A stretch of DNA of 64,000 nt, taken from assembly GCF_019239235.1 (NCBI RefSeq), contig NZ_JAAZTS010000016.1:1-64000 (forward strand), written 5' to 3'. Of the stretch, positions 39,833 to 48,686 are shown piece after piece. Each line of letters starts with the position of its first letter. Position 1 is the first letter of the stretch. The position numbers and the translations under genes were made by a program. The stretch is from Caecibacteroides pullorum. Its GTDB lineage: Bacteria; Bacteroidota; Bacteroidia; Bacteroidales; Bacteroidaceae. The notes beneath the pieces were generated by a model that was given only the letters and a program-made list of their open reading frames with translations, was not told the DNA's origin and searched no databases.

Positions 39833-41632
39833 ATGAAACGCTTTTTTTTCTTGTGGTTCCTATTCTTCTCAGGGATCGTGCTGGCCGGGAATGTCTCCGA
39901 AGACCAGGCCCGGCAGATAGCTGTTTCGTTCTGGCAGTCGGCGCCCGTTACCCGTGGCGGCATTCCGTCGTTGCAGATGGTTTTTCATAGCGAAGACCTG
40001 GTTACCCGGTCGTCTGTCCAGAGTCCGGCGTACTATGTTTTCGACAATACCGGAGGCCCTGGTTTTGTCATTGTGGCGGGCGACGATGTAGCCATGCCTG
40101 TCTTGGGCTATTCTTTCGAACACGAGTTTTCGAAAGACAATCTTCCGGCCAACCTGAAGGCATGGCTGGAGTACATGCGTGACGAGGTGAACGAAGCGCG
40201 GCGTAGCGGAGCAAAGGCCGAGTCTGTTGTTACCCGTGCCTGGAGCCAGGTTGAAGCTGGCACTCCGGTGGTCGAATTGGGGACTGCCAAGTGGAATCAG
40301 ACCGATCCTTACAATATGTTGTGTCCCAAAGTAAATATGCAGTTCGCTTATACCGGATGTACGATAACGGCTCTTGCCATCGTGATGCGCTATCATCAGT
40401 GGCCCGAAAAAGGGGTAGGAACTTTGCCCGGATACCAGACCGATACGTATAGAGTAACCGTACCCGATCTGCCGTTGGGCCACACTTACGATTGGAAGAA
40501 CATGTTGTTGGAATATCCATATTTCGGCTATTCACAGGCTGAAGCCACTGCCGTAGCTACGCTGATGCGCGATTGTGGTGTCATGCTGCAAGCCGATTTT
40601 GGCCCTGTCGGCAGTTCCGGGACTGGTGCTTTTACTCATCTTATTCCTGATAAACTGACAAACTATATGGGATATAGTAAGAAGGCGCGTTCTATTTCGC
40701 GCAACGGTTATAGTACGTCTGAGTGGAATACCCTGATGCAAGGTGAACTGGACAGCAACCGGCCGGTCATCTATTCGGGATTCAATGATAATGCCGGACA
40801 TGCTTTCGTACTGGATGGCTATACCGATCAGAACTACTACCGTGTCAACTGGGGTTGGGGCGGCTATTGCGACGGATATTTTCTTTTGACGGCTCTCGAT
40901 CCCGAAGGACAGGGGTCTGGTGGCTCAGAAGGCGGTTACAACATGTCTCAGGATGCAGTGATTGGCATTCAAAAAGATGACGGAGGCGCATGTCTTGAGG
41001 AGTTGCGATATGGTGAAAGATTTTACGAATACGAAGTCTATGGGTTGTCTGTAGATGAACCTGTTGTGTCGGGTAAACCTTTTGAACTATATGTAGGAAA
41101 TTTGAAAAATACGGGCTCAGGGACGTTTACGGGTGAACTTCTTTTTGCAGTAGTGGACAAGGAGGGAAATATCGTAGAAGAGTTGTATGTCGTAAGTCTT
41201 TCTGATTTGTTGTCATCATATTATTATTATCCTTATGTGGGAACTGTCACCATCAACACCCCCATTCTCCCCGGTTACCGCATCCGGGGCTACTATCGCA
41301 GTGCGAACACTCCCGAATGGACGCTCATCAAGGGAAACGAAGAAGATGGTTGCGTATGGGATCTGCTGATTGCCGATGAATACTCCATCGAGGAGACCAC
41401 CCAGCTCACCTATAACAAGAAGAGCCGTCTGTTGAGGCTTCTGGTAAAAGACGGTGTCTCTGTTTCCTTGCGTTCCTCCGGTGGCAGCGACTGTAGCGAC
41501 AAGTGCCAGATCCAGGGAAATGAAATAACCGTCGACACCTCCTTGCTTCGCGACGGTACCTATTCCCTGACGCTGCAGAAGGGAGACGACCGTAAGACGC
41601 TGAATTTCTCTGTTGCCAATGCAGCCGAATAA
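39833..41632 (+). CDS. C10-family cysteine peptidase (streptopain/interpain-like)
   Basis: The 599 residues contain, in order, a signal peptide, a propeptide resembling Spi (about 20-135), the peptidase domain with Cys176 (YTGCTITALAIVMRYH) and His323 (NAGHAFVLDGY), and a beta-sandwich C-terminal part (about 385-599). The WNQTDPYN motif before the cysteine is characteristic. Bacteroidetes C10 peptidases are secreted zymogens related to streptococcal SpeB and often act on host or surface proteins. A BACON lipoprotein follows 35 nt later, probably cotranscribed. Confidence 0.93.
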   Translation: MKRFFFLWFLFFSGIVLAGNVSEDQARQIAVSFWQSAPVTRGGIPSLQMVFHSEDLVTRSSVQSPAYYVFDNTGGPGFVIVAGDDVAMPVLGYSFEHEFSKDNLPANLKAWLEYMRDEVNEARRSGAKAESVVTRAWSQVEAGTPVVELGTAKWNQTDPYNMLCPKVNMQFAYTGCTITALAIVMRYHQWPEKGVGTLPGYQTDTYRVTVPDLPLGHTYDWKNMLLEYPYFGYSQAEATAVATLMRDCGVMLQADFGPVGSSGTGAFTHLIPDKLTNYMGYSKKARSISRNGYSTSEWNTLMQGELDSNRPVIYSGFNDNAGHAFVLDGYTDQNYYRVNWGWGGYCDGYFLLTALDPEGQGSGGSEGGYNMSQDAVIGIQKDDGGACLEELRYGERFYEYEVYGLSVDEPVVSGKPFELYVGNLKNTGSGTFTGELLFAVVDKEGNIVEELYVVSLSDLLSSYYYYPYVGTVTINTPILPGYRIRGYYRSANTPEWTLIKGNEEDGCVWDLLIADEYSIEETTQLTYNKKSRLLRLLVKDGVSVSLRSSGGSDCSDKCQIQGNEITVDTSLLRDGTYSLTLQKGDDRKTLNFSVANAAE

Positions 41633-41667
41633 ATCAAAGAAAACGAACATACATAAATCTAAGGAAT

Positions 41668-43080
41668 ATGAAACTGAACATACATCTGATTATAGCGATC
41701 CTCTGGTCGGCAGTCTTTCTGCTGTCGGCTTGTTCGGACGATCCTGAGAACGGGCAGCCCGAAGTTCCCGTCCTCACCTTCGACAAGGACCAGCAACTTG
41801 TGTTCGAAACGGCCGGTGGCCAGGCCGATGTACATTTTACTTCCACGGCGGCATGGACAGCCGAGGTCGATCAGGACTGGTGCAGTGTCACTCCCGCCCG
41901 GGGCGATGCCACGTCTTCGGTGGTCACGCTGACCGTCACTGCCAACGAAACGCCGGACGAACGGAATGCCACGCTGATTCTGAAGTCGGGAACGACAACG
42001 GCCCGCATGACCTTTGTGCAGAAACAGAAAGACGCTCTGACCGTCACTTCCAACCGTGTGGAAGTGGGTGCGGAAGGTGGAGAAGTGACGGTCGAAGTCA
42101 AGGCGAATATCGCTTTCGACTGTGAGGTAGACGAGGCAGCTGCCGAATGGCTGAGTGCTGTCCAGACGCGTTCGATGACGTCCACTCAGCTCCGCTTCAC
42201 GGCTGCCGCCAACGAGTCGTTCGACAAGCGCGAAGGGAAGATCGTGATCCGCAGTGGCGAGCTGTCCGAAACCGTTACTGTCTATCAGGCCGGCGAGCAA
42301 CCCGGAGTAATGCTTACGCAAGACGAATATACGGTGGGCAGCGAAGGAGGCATCGTGGCTGTAGAGCTTCGCAGCAATGTGCCTTTCCAGATGCGTATGC
42401 TCGACGATGTCGCTTGGCTGAGCGAGGCGGTTACCCGTTCGTTCTCTACCTATACGCGGCGGTTCGAAGTTGCTCCGAACGAAGATTATGATTATCGTTC
42501 GGCACGGGTCGCCTTCTTCAACGAAGAGCTGGGACTGGCCGATACGGTGACCATCACGCAGGTACAGAAAAATGCCATCCTGGTGGCGCAGGAAGAATAT
42601 ACGGTCGACGCCTTGGGAGGCACGCTCGATTTCTCGGTCAATACGAATGTCGATTTCCAGGTTTCGCTTTCTGCCGAATGGATCCGTCAGGCTGCTTCCA
42701 CCCGTGGACTTGCGGAAGTGCCTTTGCGCTTCGTCATCGATACCAATCCCGGCCTGGAGCCGCGCGAAGCCGTCATTTCGTTTACGGCGGGTGAGCTGTC
42801 CCAGTCCGTCAAGGTCATCCAGCCCGGACGTCAGGACAAGGGTTGGCTGCGCATTGTTCACACCAACCGGACGTTCAGCATCCCGTCCATCACCGGTTCC
42901 TATTTCAACTATGGACACATCTCGTGGGGCGACGGACAGGAAGAGGTCTATCAGGAAGAAGCCGTTCATACCTATCAGACCGAAGGTTCCCACACCGTGT
43001 CTGTCGAACTGTTGGGAGCGGAAGAAGTTTCTTTGCCCAATCTGGTCGGAGTGACCGATCTGGATTTGACGCAGTTCTGA
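41668..43080 (+). CDS. Surface lipoprotein with four BACON domains
   Basis: The 470 residues begin with a lipoprotein signal (FLLSAC, Cys22). Four tandem domains of about 85-90 residues follow. Each begins with a 'VGxEGGxVxVEVxxN' type strand, has a W/L-S turn (WCSVTP, WLSAV, WLSEA, WIRQA) and ends in a VTVYQ or VTITQ strand. This is the BACON pattern found in Bacteroidetes surface proteins, usually binding mucin or glycans. The C-terminal 70 residues include a PKD-like WGDGQ segment. Base composition is notably GC-rich. Confidence 0.92.
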   Translation: MKLNIHLIIAILWSAVFLLSACSDDPENGQPEVPVLTFDKDQQLVFETAGGQADVHFTSTAAWTAEVDQDWCSVTPARGDATSSVVTLTVTANETPDERNATLILKSGTTTARMTFVQKQKDALTVTSNRVEVGAEGGEVTVEVKANIAFDCEVDEAAAEWLSAVQTRSMTSTQLRFTAAANESFDKREGKIVIRSGELSETVTVYQAGEQPGVMLTQDEYTVGSEGGIVAVELRSNVPFQMRMLDDVAWLSEAVTRSFSTYTRRFEVAPNEDYDYRSARVAFFNEELGLADTVTITQVQKNAILVAQEEYTVDALGGTLDFSVNTNVDFQVSLSAEWIRQAASTRGLAEVPLRFVIDTNPGLEPREAVISFTAGELSQSVKVIQPGRQDKGWLRIVHTNRTFSIPSITGSYFNYGHISWGDGQEEVYQEEAVHTYQTEGSHTVSVELLGAEEVSLPNLVGVTDLDLTQF

Positions 43081-43089
43081 TGATGTATT

Positions 43090-43151
43090 GCAAACCGGGC
43101 GCATATCAAAAGGATAAGCTTGCTTATTTTTTTGATATGCGCCCGGTTTGC
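43090..43151 (+). terminator. Very long perfect hairpin between BACON gene and exporter gene
   Basis: A perfect 22-bp stem (43090-43111 with 43130-43151) encloses a second 6-bp stem (43114-43119 with 43122-43127) and a TT loop. Its apex contains a T-run. It begins 10 nt after the BACON stop codon and can end that transcript in either direction. Confidence 0.75.
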
Positions 43152-43161
43152 ACTATCTTTG
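43131..43161 (+). promoter_or_regulatory. Bacteroides-type promoter embedded in the hairpin's 3' arm
   Basis: TTTG (43131-43134) and TATCTTTG (43154-43161) are separated by 19 nt, the ideal -33/-7 arrangement. The -33 box and spacer lie inside the 3' arm of the long hairpin. The ATG of the exporter gene is 29 nt beyond the -7 box. Confidence 0.75.
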
Positions 43162-43190
43162 TACCCTCAAAAATCAACTGTTACTGGAAG

Positions 43191-44537
43191 ATGGCTAAAG
43201 CGTTAACTGATCAAGAAGTGGCCTTGTTGAGACGAAAGCTCGACTTGTTGCTCCGTACCGGAAAATTATTAGTAGAGAGTGCTGCCGATACCAACCGTAT
43301 CGTGCGTAACATGAACCGTGTGGCTGCCTACTTGGGCCTCCCCGAAGAGAAGCTCCACATCGACGTGAGCTACACCATGCTGATGGTCAACGTCAGCGAC
43401 GGCTCCCATTCGTTCTCCAAGTTTCAGAAGTGCGAGAAGCATGGCATCAACATGACCGCCATCTCCGAGATCAGCAAGCTTTCCTGGCGTGCCATCGAGA
43501 ACGACTATTCGCTCGACCGCTACGAGGAAGAGTTGGAACGCATCCGCACCAAGAAGCGCAACTACTTGCCTTATGTCGTGGCCATCGGCGCCGGCTTTGC
43601 CTGCGGCGGTTTCTGCAAGCTGTTCGGTGGCGATTGGATTGCCTTCCTGTTTGCCTCCATCTGTGCCTTTGCCGGTTTCCGCGTGCGTGCCCGTTGCATC
43701 GAGTTCGGCATCAATCTGTACATGAGTATTGCCATTGCGGCCTTTATCTCCACCTGTCTGGCCTACGTCACCACGTTCACCGGCCTTTCGCAGACTCCCT
43801 ATCATCCCTTGCTGGCCTGTGCCCTGTTCATCGTGCCCGGCGTTCCGCTCATCAATTTTGTGGACGACATGATCGACAATTATATCCAGGTCGGCATCGT
43901 CCGTGCCGTCAACACTGCCCTGATGGTAGTGGCCATGGCTTTCGGCATCGTGCTGGCCATGCGGCTCCTGGTGATGGAAGACGTGGTCATCGACCGCAAG
44001 TTCAGCGAGCTGAGCATCGTGCCCCACGATTCCTATTGGGTCTATGCCGTTGCCGCCGCTATTTCGGCCATGGGCTTCTCCATGATCTTCAACATCCAGC
44101 GCCGCCTGCTCTGGGTGGTGGCTATCGGTGGCATGCTGGCCGTCTGCACGCGCAATTTCGTCAACTTCGAGCTGGGCTTCGGTCCGGTAGTCGGCTCCTT
44201 TATGGGCGCTCTGGTGGTTAGCCTGGTGGCCGTGAAGGCCGTCCACTGGTTCCATGTCCCCAACCACGTGCTCACCATTCCTTCCGTCATCCCTATGATC
44301 CCCGGTGTGCTGATGTACCGTTCGCTGGTGGCGCTCATCAATATGAACGGCATCGTGGGCGAGGTCACCACCGTCGTTTCCAACGGCATCAACGCTTCGC
44401 TCATCATCCTCTGCATCTCCCTGGGTGTAGCCGTCCCCAATATTTTCGCCCGCCGCTACATCGCCAAGGACCGCCAGCGCTTCCTCAAGGCCGAGCTCCA
44501 GAAGCGTCGTGAGCGCGGTAAGTTCATTGAGTGGTAA
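43191..44537 (+). CDS. Threonine/serine exporter-like protein (ThrE, YjjP-YjjB fusion)
   Basis: The 448 residues from the ATG after the promoter (the frame is open further upstream through the BACON gene, which is not real) contain an N-terminal cytoplasmic domain (about 1-125). About ten membrane segments follow, in two sets matching YjjP (DUF1212) and YjjB (DUF3815) joined end to end. The family exports threonine, serine or, for YjjPB, succinate. Signatures are LLRTGKLLVESAADTNRI and VPGVPLINFVDD. It is expressed as a single gene. Confidence 0.9.
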   Translation: MAKALTDQEVALLRRKLDLLLRTGKLLVESAADTNRIVRNMNRVAAYLGLPEEKLHIDVSYTMLMVNVSDGSHSFSKFQKCEKHGINMTAISEISKLSWRAIENDYSLDRYEEELERIRTKKRNYLPYVVAIGAGFACGGFCKLFGGDWIAFLFASICAFAGFRVRARCIEFGINLYMSIAIAAFISTCLAYVTTFTGLSQTPYHPLLACALFIVPGVPLINFVDDMIDNYIQVGIVRAVNTALMVVAMAFGIVLAMRLLVMEDVVIDRKFSELSIVPHDSYWVYAVAAAISAMGFSMIFNIQRRLLWVVAIGGMLAVCTRNFVNFELGFGPVVGSFMGALVVSLVAVKAVHWFHVPNHVLTIPSVIPMIPGVLMYRSLVALINMNGIVGEVTTVVSNGINASLIILCISLGVAVPNIFARRYIAKDRQRFLKAELQKRRERGKFIEW

Positions 44538-44560
44538 GAAACTGATGGTTTACGTGGAAT

Positions 44561-44605
44561 AAATTAATAATTTAAGCTTCCGTTTCTAACTTGAATTATT
44601 GATTT
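44561..44605 (+). promoter_or_regulatory. Hairpin abutting the recombinase start codon
   Basis: A 16-bp stem with two G-U pairs (44561-44576 with 44590-44605) ends exactly one base before the ATG at 44606. It could stop the upstream transcript or mask the start of the recombinase message. Confidence 0.4.
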
Positions 44606-45577
44606 ATGACAATTGTAAAACTAAAAATCCATCCGTCCTCTCCCCGGATCGGGAAGGGGACGCCTCTTTCCGAAAGCTTCAGGGACTATACGTTGGGCCT
44701 GATCGGCCGTCTGCGTCTTTCGGACCGTTGCCGCACGGCCGAGTCCTACCTTACGTCGTTCAACAGCTTCATGCGTTTCCGCGACGATGTCGACGTGTCT
44801 TTGGACAAGATAGACGCCGACCTCATGACGGCCTACGAAGGCTACCTGCGCCGGGAGGGCATCTGTCCCAACACCTCTTCCTACTACATGCGCAACCTGC
44901 GCGCCATCTACAACCGTGCTGTCGAAGACGGCCTGGCAGTCCAGTGCTATCCCTTCCGCCGTGTCTATACCGGCATCGACCGCACGGTCAAGCGTGCCGT
45001 CCCCTTGCAGGTCATCGGCCGCATCCGCAACCTGGACCTCAGTCTCGATCCCCGTCTCGACTATGCCCGCGACCTCTTCATGTTCAGCTTCTACACCCGT
45101 GGCATGTCCTTCGTCGACATGGCCTACCTGAAGAAGAAAAACCTGCGCGGCGGTTTCCTTTCCTACTACCGCCACAAGACCCGCCAGTTCCTGTCCGTCC
45201 GGTGGGAGCGCCCCATGCAGGACATTGTCGACAAGTACGACACGGCCGACACTCCCTACCTGCTCCCCATCATCCGCGATGTCTCGCGCGACGACCGCAA
45301 CCAGTATCTCAGCGCCTCCCATCAGGTCAACCTCCGCCTCAAGGAGCTGGGCACCCGTCTGGGGCTCGACATGCCGCTCACCACCTATGTGGCGCGCCAT
45401 GCCTGGGCCAGCATTGCCTGGGACAAGCGTGTCTCCATGTCTGTCATCAGCCGTGCCCTGGGCCATCATTCCGAGCATACCACCCGCATCTACCTGGCTT
45501 CACTGGATACGTCGGCGGTCGACTGTGCCAACCGCGACATCCTTAAAGCACTGGATGTAACTGGATGTAAGCGGTAG
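44606..45577 (+). CDS. Tyrosine site-specific recombinase of the capsule locus
   Basis: The 323 residues comprise a SAM-like core-binding domain (about 20-110) and a catalytic domain. Visible catalytic residues are Arg165 (YTRGMSFVD), Arg264 with His265 (YVARHAWAS), His287 (GHHSEHTT) and Tyr296 (RIYL). The first His of the HXXR box is a Tyr, as is usual in Bacteroides capsule-linked recombinases. It lies about 180 bp left of a 20-bp inverted repeat pair that brackets a promoter, so inversion of that segment is its likely job. Confidence 0.92.
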   Translation: MTIVKLKIHPSSPRIGKGTPLSESFRDYTLGLIGRLRLSDRCRTAESYLTSFNSFMRFRDDVDVSLDKIDADLMTAYEGYLRREGICPNTSSYYMRNLRAIYNRAVEDGLAVQCYPFRRVYTGIDRTVKRAVPLQVIGRIRNLDLSLDPRLDYARDLFMFSFYTRGMSFVDMAYLKKKNLRGGFLSYYRHKTRQFLSVRWERPMQDIVDKYDTADTPYLLPIIRDVSRDDRNQYLSASHQVNLRLKELGTRLGLDMPLTTYVARHAWASIAWDKRVSMSVISRALGHHSEHTTRIYLASLDTSAVDCANRDILKALDVTGCKR

Positions 45578-45755
45578 GAACCTCTGATTTCCGTCTTTCC
45601 GGCCGAGTCTTTGGGTGGTGCGGATTGCACGGTGTTTGGCAGACTCATTCCCGCCGTGCCATTCCGTGCCCCGAAACAGCTTGTCACATTTTTCCTTGTG
45701 ATAAGAGCGGAATTTTGACAAAATAAGTGAGGTGGATTTGTAGAGTAGGGGGTCT
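45578..45755. other. Gene-free region between recombinase and invertible segment
   Basis: It contains a short stem (CTTGTCACA with TTGTGATAAG near 45680-45705) and the dyad ATTTTGACAAAAT at 45712-45724. No gene is seen. These may be a terminator of the recombinase message or accessory sites for recombination. Confidence 0.4.
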
Positions 45756-45775
45756 TTCTCTTCCTAAGAGAAGGA
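45756..45775 (+). repeat. Left inverted repeat of the invertible promoter segment
   Basis: TTCTCTTCCTAAGAGAAGGA. It is the exact reverse complement of 45941-45960 and also contains an internal dyad (TTCTCTT-CC-TAAGAGAA). Confidence 0.85.
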
Positions 45776-45784
45776 TTCATTGTG

Positions 45785-45816
45785 CAAAGATGGGGATAAT
45801 TCCCCAAACAGCCAAA
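45785..45816 (-). promoter_or_regulatory. Capsule promoter, at present pointing left (OFF)
   Basis: On the minus strand TTTG (45813-45816) and CATCTTTG (45785-45792) are 20 nt apart, seven of eight bases matching TAnnTTTG. Transcription would start near 45778 and run away from upxY. Between the boxes lies the dyad GGGGATAATTCCCC (45792-45805). Inversion between the repeats would direct it to upxY. Confidence 0.65.
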
Positions 45817-45940
45817 CAAATAAAAGAATATAAATGTTTAAAATTTCGGAATTTACTACACACATTTTGCTGATTTGTTGAGCGAAACAGATTGAAAAAG
45901 GGGCAACAGATACTTGGAGCGCCAAGGTCTGAACATGCCT

Positions 45941-45960
45941 TCCTTCTCTTAGGAAGAGAA
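45941..45960 (-). repeat. Right inverted repeat of the invertible promoter segment
   Basis: TCCTTCTCTTAGGAAGAGAA, exact reverse complement of 45756-45775. The spacer between the repeats is 165 bp. About 190 bp of leader follow before upxY. Confidence 0.85.
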
Positions 45961-46147
45961 GTGCCTGAAAAAAGGGCGTTGTGCGAGGAAAAAGCGGCGT
46001 TGAAAAGCCCTGTCGGTGAATGAAAATCTTTGAATGATAACGAAGAGAACCATTGCCCGAAAATTTTCAGTAATGCACGGAGGTAAACGTGTAAATTGTT
46101 GTTTTTCAGCAAGATATAAATCTTGTTGATATGGCCGAGGAACACCT
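45961..46147 (+). other. Leader region of the capsule operon
   Basis: This 187-nt stretch between the invertible segment and upxY has no gene of its own. In B. fragilis the untranslated leaders of capsule operons are the sites where UpxY acts to prevent early termination. I see no textbook terminator here. Confidence 0.4.
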
Positions 46148-47224
46148 ATGAGCGAAGTGAAGCCCCTGATTGCTACCCCCGAAATGTTGGACGGCATGCG
46201 CAACGGACGCCAGGTCCGCTGGTATGTGCTTTCGCTTCCTTCCTGCCATCGCGGGCCGGCCTGCGGACTTCAGGAAGAACTCGACCGCCGTGTGCAGGAG
46301 GGCGAACCCGTGTTCGAATTTTTTGCCCCTTCCTACGTGGAAGTGCGCGAGTCTCGTGGTGAGCTGGTCAGCACCGAGCGTCCGCTGCTCTACAACTACG
46401 TGTTCATCCATGCTTCCGAAGTCGAGATTTTTCGTCTCAAGCGGCAGCTGCCCCAATACAACTTCCTGCCCCGTGTGCGCGACAGCCGCGGCAGCCACTA
46501 TCCCTACTTGTCCGATGCCGCCATGGCCAACCTCCGTTGGGTGGCACGTTCCTACAGCGACGTGCTTCCCGTCTACGTGCCCCAGCCGGACAAGCTGCGC
46601 AAGGGCGACCGCGTGCGCATCACCGAAGGACGTTTCCAGGGCGCCGAAGCCGAAGTGGTCATCCAGCCCGGTGCCGGCCGTAAGGATGTCGTGGTCTGTG
46701 TGGACAACTGGATGTGGGTGCCTCTGCTTCATGTCCGTCCCGGCCAGTACGAAGTCATCAGCCTGAACGCCGACGGCAAGCATGTCTACACCCGCCTGGA
46801 CAACGACCGCTACAGTGCCGGCCTTCACCAGGCCCTCTGTCGCTATCACAGCCCCCAGGGCGTCACCGATGCCGACCGTGCCCTGGCTGCCGAGGTTCTG
46901 CGGCTCTACGCCGGCCTCCGTCTGGACACCGACGTCATGCGTTGCAAGCTCTACGCCCTTCTGCTGCCGGCCCGTGTTATTCTGGGCCAGGTGGACGAGT
47001 GCCGTGAGCTGCTGAGCGTGGCCCGCACCTTTCTGCCCCTCATCAAGGCGGAACAGTCGCGCGCCCTCTTGCTCGTCACCCTCTACGGCTGCACCGACAG
47101 CAGCATCTACTACGAACAGGCCCACGAACTCCTGGCTCCCTGGCGCCAGCAGTCCGGCCTCAAGAAAAGCAAACTCCGTCTTCTCCAGTGCCTCGACGAC
47201 TACGATCGGGTGCTGGGGCACTAA
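46148..47224 (+). CDS. upxY: UpxY-family NusG-like transcription antiterminator
   Basis: The 358 residues consist of a NusG-type N-terminal domain (about 20-135, beginning RWYVLSLPS), a KOW segment (LRKGDRVRITEGRFQG, about 150-170) and a C-terminal helical extension (about 210-358) that short UpxY proteins lack. In B. fragilis UpxY proteins act in cis on their own capsule operon and prevent premature termination. It is the first gene downstream of the invertible promoter. upxZ follows after 84 nt of AT-rich repeat. Confidence 0.93.
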   Translation: MSEVKPLIATPEMLDGMRNGRQVRWYVLSLPSCHRGPACGLQEELDRRVQEGEPVFEFFAPSYVEVRESRGELVSTERPLLYNYVFIHASEVEIFRLKRQLPQYNFLPRVRDSRGSHYPYLSDAAMANLRWVARSYSDVLPVYVPQPDKLRKGDRVRITEGRFQGAEAEVVIQPGAGRKDVVVCVDNWMWVPLLHVRPGQYEVISLNADGKHVYTRLDNDRYSAGLHQALCRYHSPQGVTDADRALAAEVLRLYAGLRLDTDVMRCKLYALLLPARVILGQVDECRELLSVARTFLPLIKAEQSRALLLVTLYGCTDSSIYYEQAHELLAPWRQQSGLKKSKLRLLQCLDDYDRVLGH

Positions 47225-47227
47225 ATT

Positions 47228-47308
47228 TAATTGATAATTGAGAATTGAAAATTGATAATGAACATCTGTCATTCCTTCATTCTCCATTCTCCATTTTCCA
47301 TTAATTAA
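47228..47308. repeat. AT-rich degenerate repeat between upxY and upxZ
   Basis: Strings of AATTGATAATTG/GAATTGAAAATTG type are followed by the complementary CATTCTCCATTTTCCATTA type, so the halves can fold on each other. The same material recurs at 48583-48686, 49191-49288, 50412-50475 and 63675-63785. Confidence 0.6.
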
Positions 47309-47677
47309 ATGTCTTCCGCCCATCCCCTGGCAGCCCTGCTGACCGGCCATTTCGACGCCATCATGGAGCGCGAGCGTACCAACCGCAGCTCCGTCCACCT
47401 CTACGGTGCAGGCGACTATTGGGTCGCTTTCGAACAGTCGGCCTACCAGTTGTGCCAGCTCATGCCCTCGTGCGAGACCACCCTTTTCCGGTTTGCGGTC
47501 TATCCCTTCCCGGTGGTCATGGCGTCCGTTACCGATGCCCAGCTGCAATCTTTTGTGCGGCTGCACATCCTGCGTACCGACCAGCCTGCCTACAAGGTGT
47601 TCTCCGTCCGGCCCTATTCGGCGGACCGCTACCGGTCGTGGCACCGGACGCTGGAGCGTGGTTCTGCCACTTCCTAG
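47309..47677 (+). CDS. upxZ: UpxZ-family inhibitor of non-cognate UpxY
   Basis: The 122 residues start MSSAHPLAALLTGHFDAIM and contain HLYGAGDYWVAFEQSAYQL, as in UpxZ proteins. In B. fragilis each UpxZ blocks the antiterminators of other capsule loci, so only one capsule is made per cell. The second position after upxY is the standard arrangement. No membrane segment or signal is present. Confidence 0.9.
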   Translation: MSSAHPLAALLTGHFDAIMERERTNRSSVHLYGAGDYWVAFEQSAYQLCQLMPSCETTLFRFAVYPFPVVMASVTDAQLQSFVRLHILRTDQPAYKVFSVRPYSADRYRSWHRTLERGSATS

Positions 47678-47891
47678 GTCCGGCAGAACCGAACCGAAAG
47701 ACTCCTCCGACAAACAAACAGACAAATTCTTCTAACAGGGCATCTATTTTTAGTTATTGAAAACAAACTTAACTTAACGTATCACCTATTCTGTGGCAAC
47801 TATTCCGATGAGATGTGAATTATTTCTCCATGGTATCAGCTTTCTTACTAGTTTGTACTGTATGGATGTTGCCCATTAAACAATTAGTATT

Positions 47892-48536
47892 ATGGTAGAT
47901 TTTGAAAAAATTGAGAAGGATGACCATTTCATCCCCGACGGAATGAATGGCTTCGAGCGTAACACGAAGCGTGTTATTGACTGTCTGACCGCCCTGGTCG
48001 CCATGATTGTCTTTTCCCCTTTATTTTTGTTCTGCTACATTGCCGTCAAGCGCGAAGACGGCGGTCCCGCCATTTTCAAGCAAGAGCGCATCGGCCGTTT
48101 CGGTCGTCCGTTCTACATCTACAAGTTCCGCAGCATGAAGCTCGATGCCGAAAAGGCAGGTCCCGCCCTGTATTCCGGCGGCAAGGACAAACGCATGACC
48201 AAGATCGGCAAGTTCCTGCGTGAGCACCACCTCGACGAGCTTCCCCAGCTTTGGAACGTCTTCTGCGGGCAGATGGCCTTTATCGGCCCTCGTCCCGAGC
48301 GCAAGTTCTACATCGACCAGATTATGGAACGTGATCCCCGTTATCGCTACCTTTACCAGATCCGTCCGGGTGTCACCTCCTACGCCACCCTCTACAACGG
48401 CTACACCGACACTATTGAGAAGATGCTCCGCCGCCTACGTTACGATCTCTTCTATTTGGAGCATCGTTCTTGGGGATTTGATTTCAAAATTCTTTGGATG
48501 ACATTCTTCAAAATCGTATTTGGTAAGAAATTTTGA
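47892..48536 (+). CDS. Initiating sugar-phosphate transferase (WbaP/WcaJ-like)
   Basis: The 214 residues have one N-terminal membrane stretch (about 29-51), then KFRSM (78-82), DELPQLWN (115-122) and GPRPER (132-137). These are the catalytic motifs of monotopic phosphoglycosyl transferases that place the first sugar-1-phosphate on undecaprenyl phosphate. It lacks the extra N-terminal helices of full-length WcaJ. It lies 214 nt after upxZ, and a counter-oriented cassette follows. In most Bacteroides capsule loci this gene is near the end, so its early position is notable. Confidence 0.93.
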   Translation: MVDFEKIEKDDHFIPDGMNGFERNTKRVIDCLTALVAMIVFSPLFLFCYIAVKREDGGPAIFKQERIGRFGRPFYIYKFRSMKLDAEKAGPALYSGGKDKRMTKIGKFLREHHLDELPQLWNVFCGQMAFIGPRPERKFYIDQIMERDPRYRYLYQIRPGVTSYATLYNGYTDTIEKMLRRLRYDLFYLEHRSWGFDFKILWMTFFKIVFGKKF

Positions 48537-48582
48537 GAGAGTTTTGTGTTGGTGGAACTATCTCATCAAGAAGCGGAAGGCA

Positions 48583-48686
48583 ATTGATAATTGATAATTG
48601 AAAATTGAGAATTGAAAATTGGGAATGGAAAATTAAATTCGTCTGCACAGATCATTTTCAATTTTCCATTCTCCATTCTCCATTAA
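48583..48686. repeat. AT-rich degenerate repeat after the sugar transferase
   Basis: Repeats of the AATTGATAATTGAAAATTG type are followed, after about 25 unique bases, by TTTTCAATTTTCCATTCTCC material. A long imperfect hairpin is possible and may end transcription from both sides. Confidence 0.55.

Noticed and set aside
42843..43190. Extension of the exporter gene upstream through the BACON gene
   Set aside because: The open frame crosses the hairpin and promoter; the ATG at 43191 follows the promoter and begins the family-typical sequence.
44606..45577. The tyrosine recombinase as an integrative element with attachment sites
   Set aside because: No flanking tRNA, direct repeats or mobilisation genes are seen; the adjacent inverted repeats and capsule genes explain it better.
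46106..47725. A 539-residue minus-strand frame opposite upxY and upxZ
   Set aside because: It spans two recognised genes and a low-complexity repeat; it is a composition artefact.
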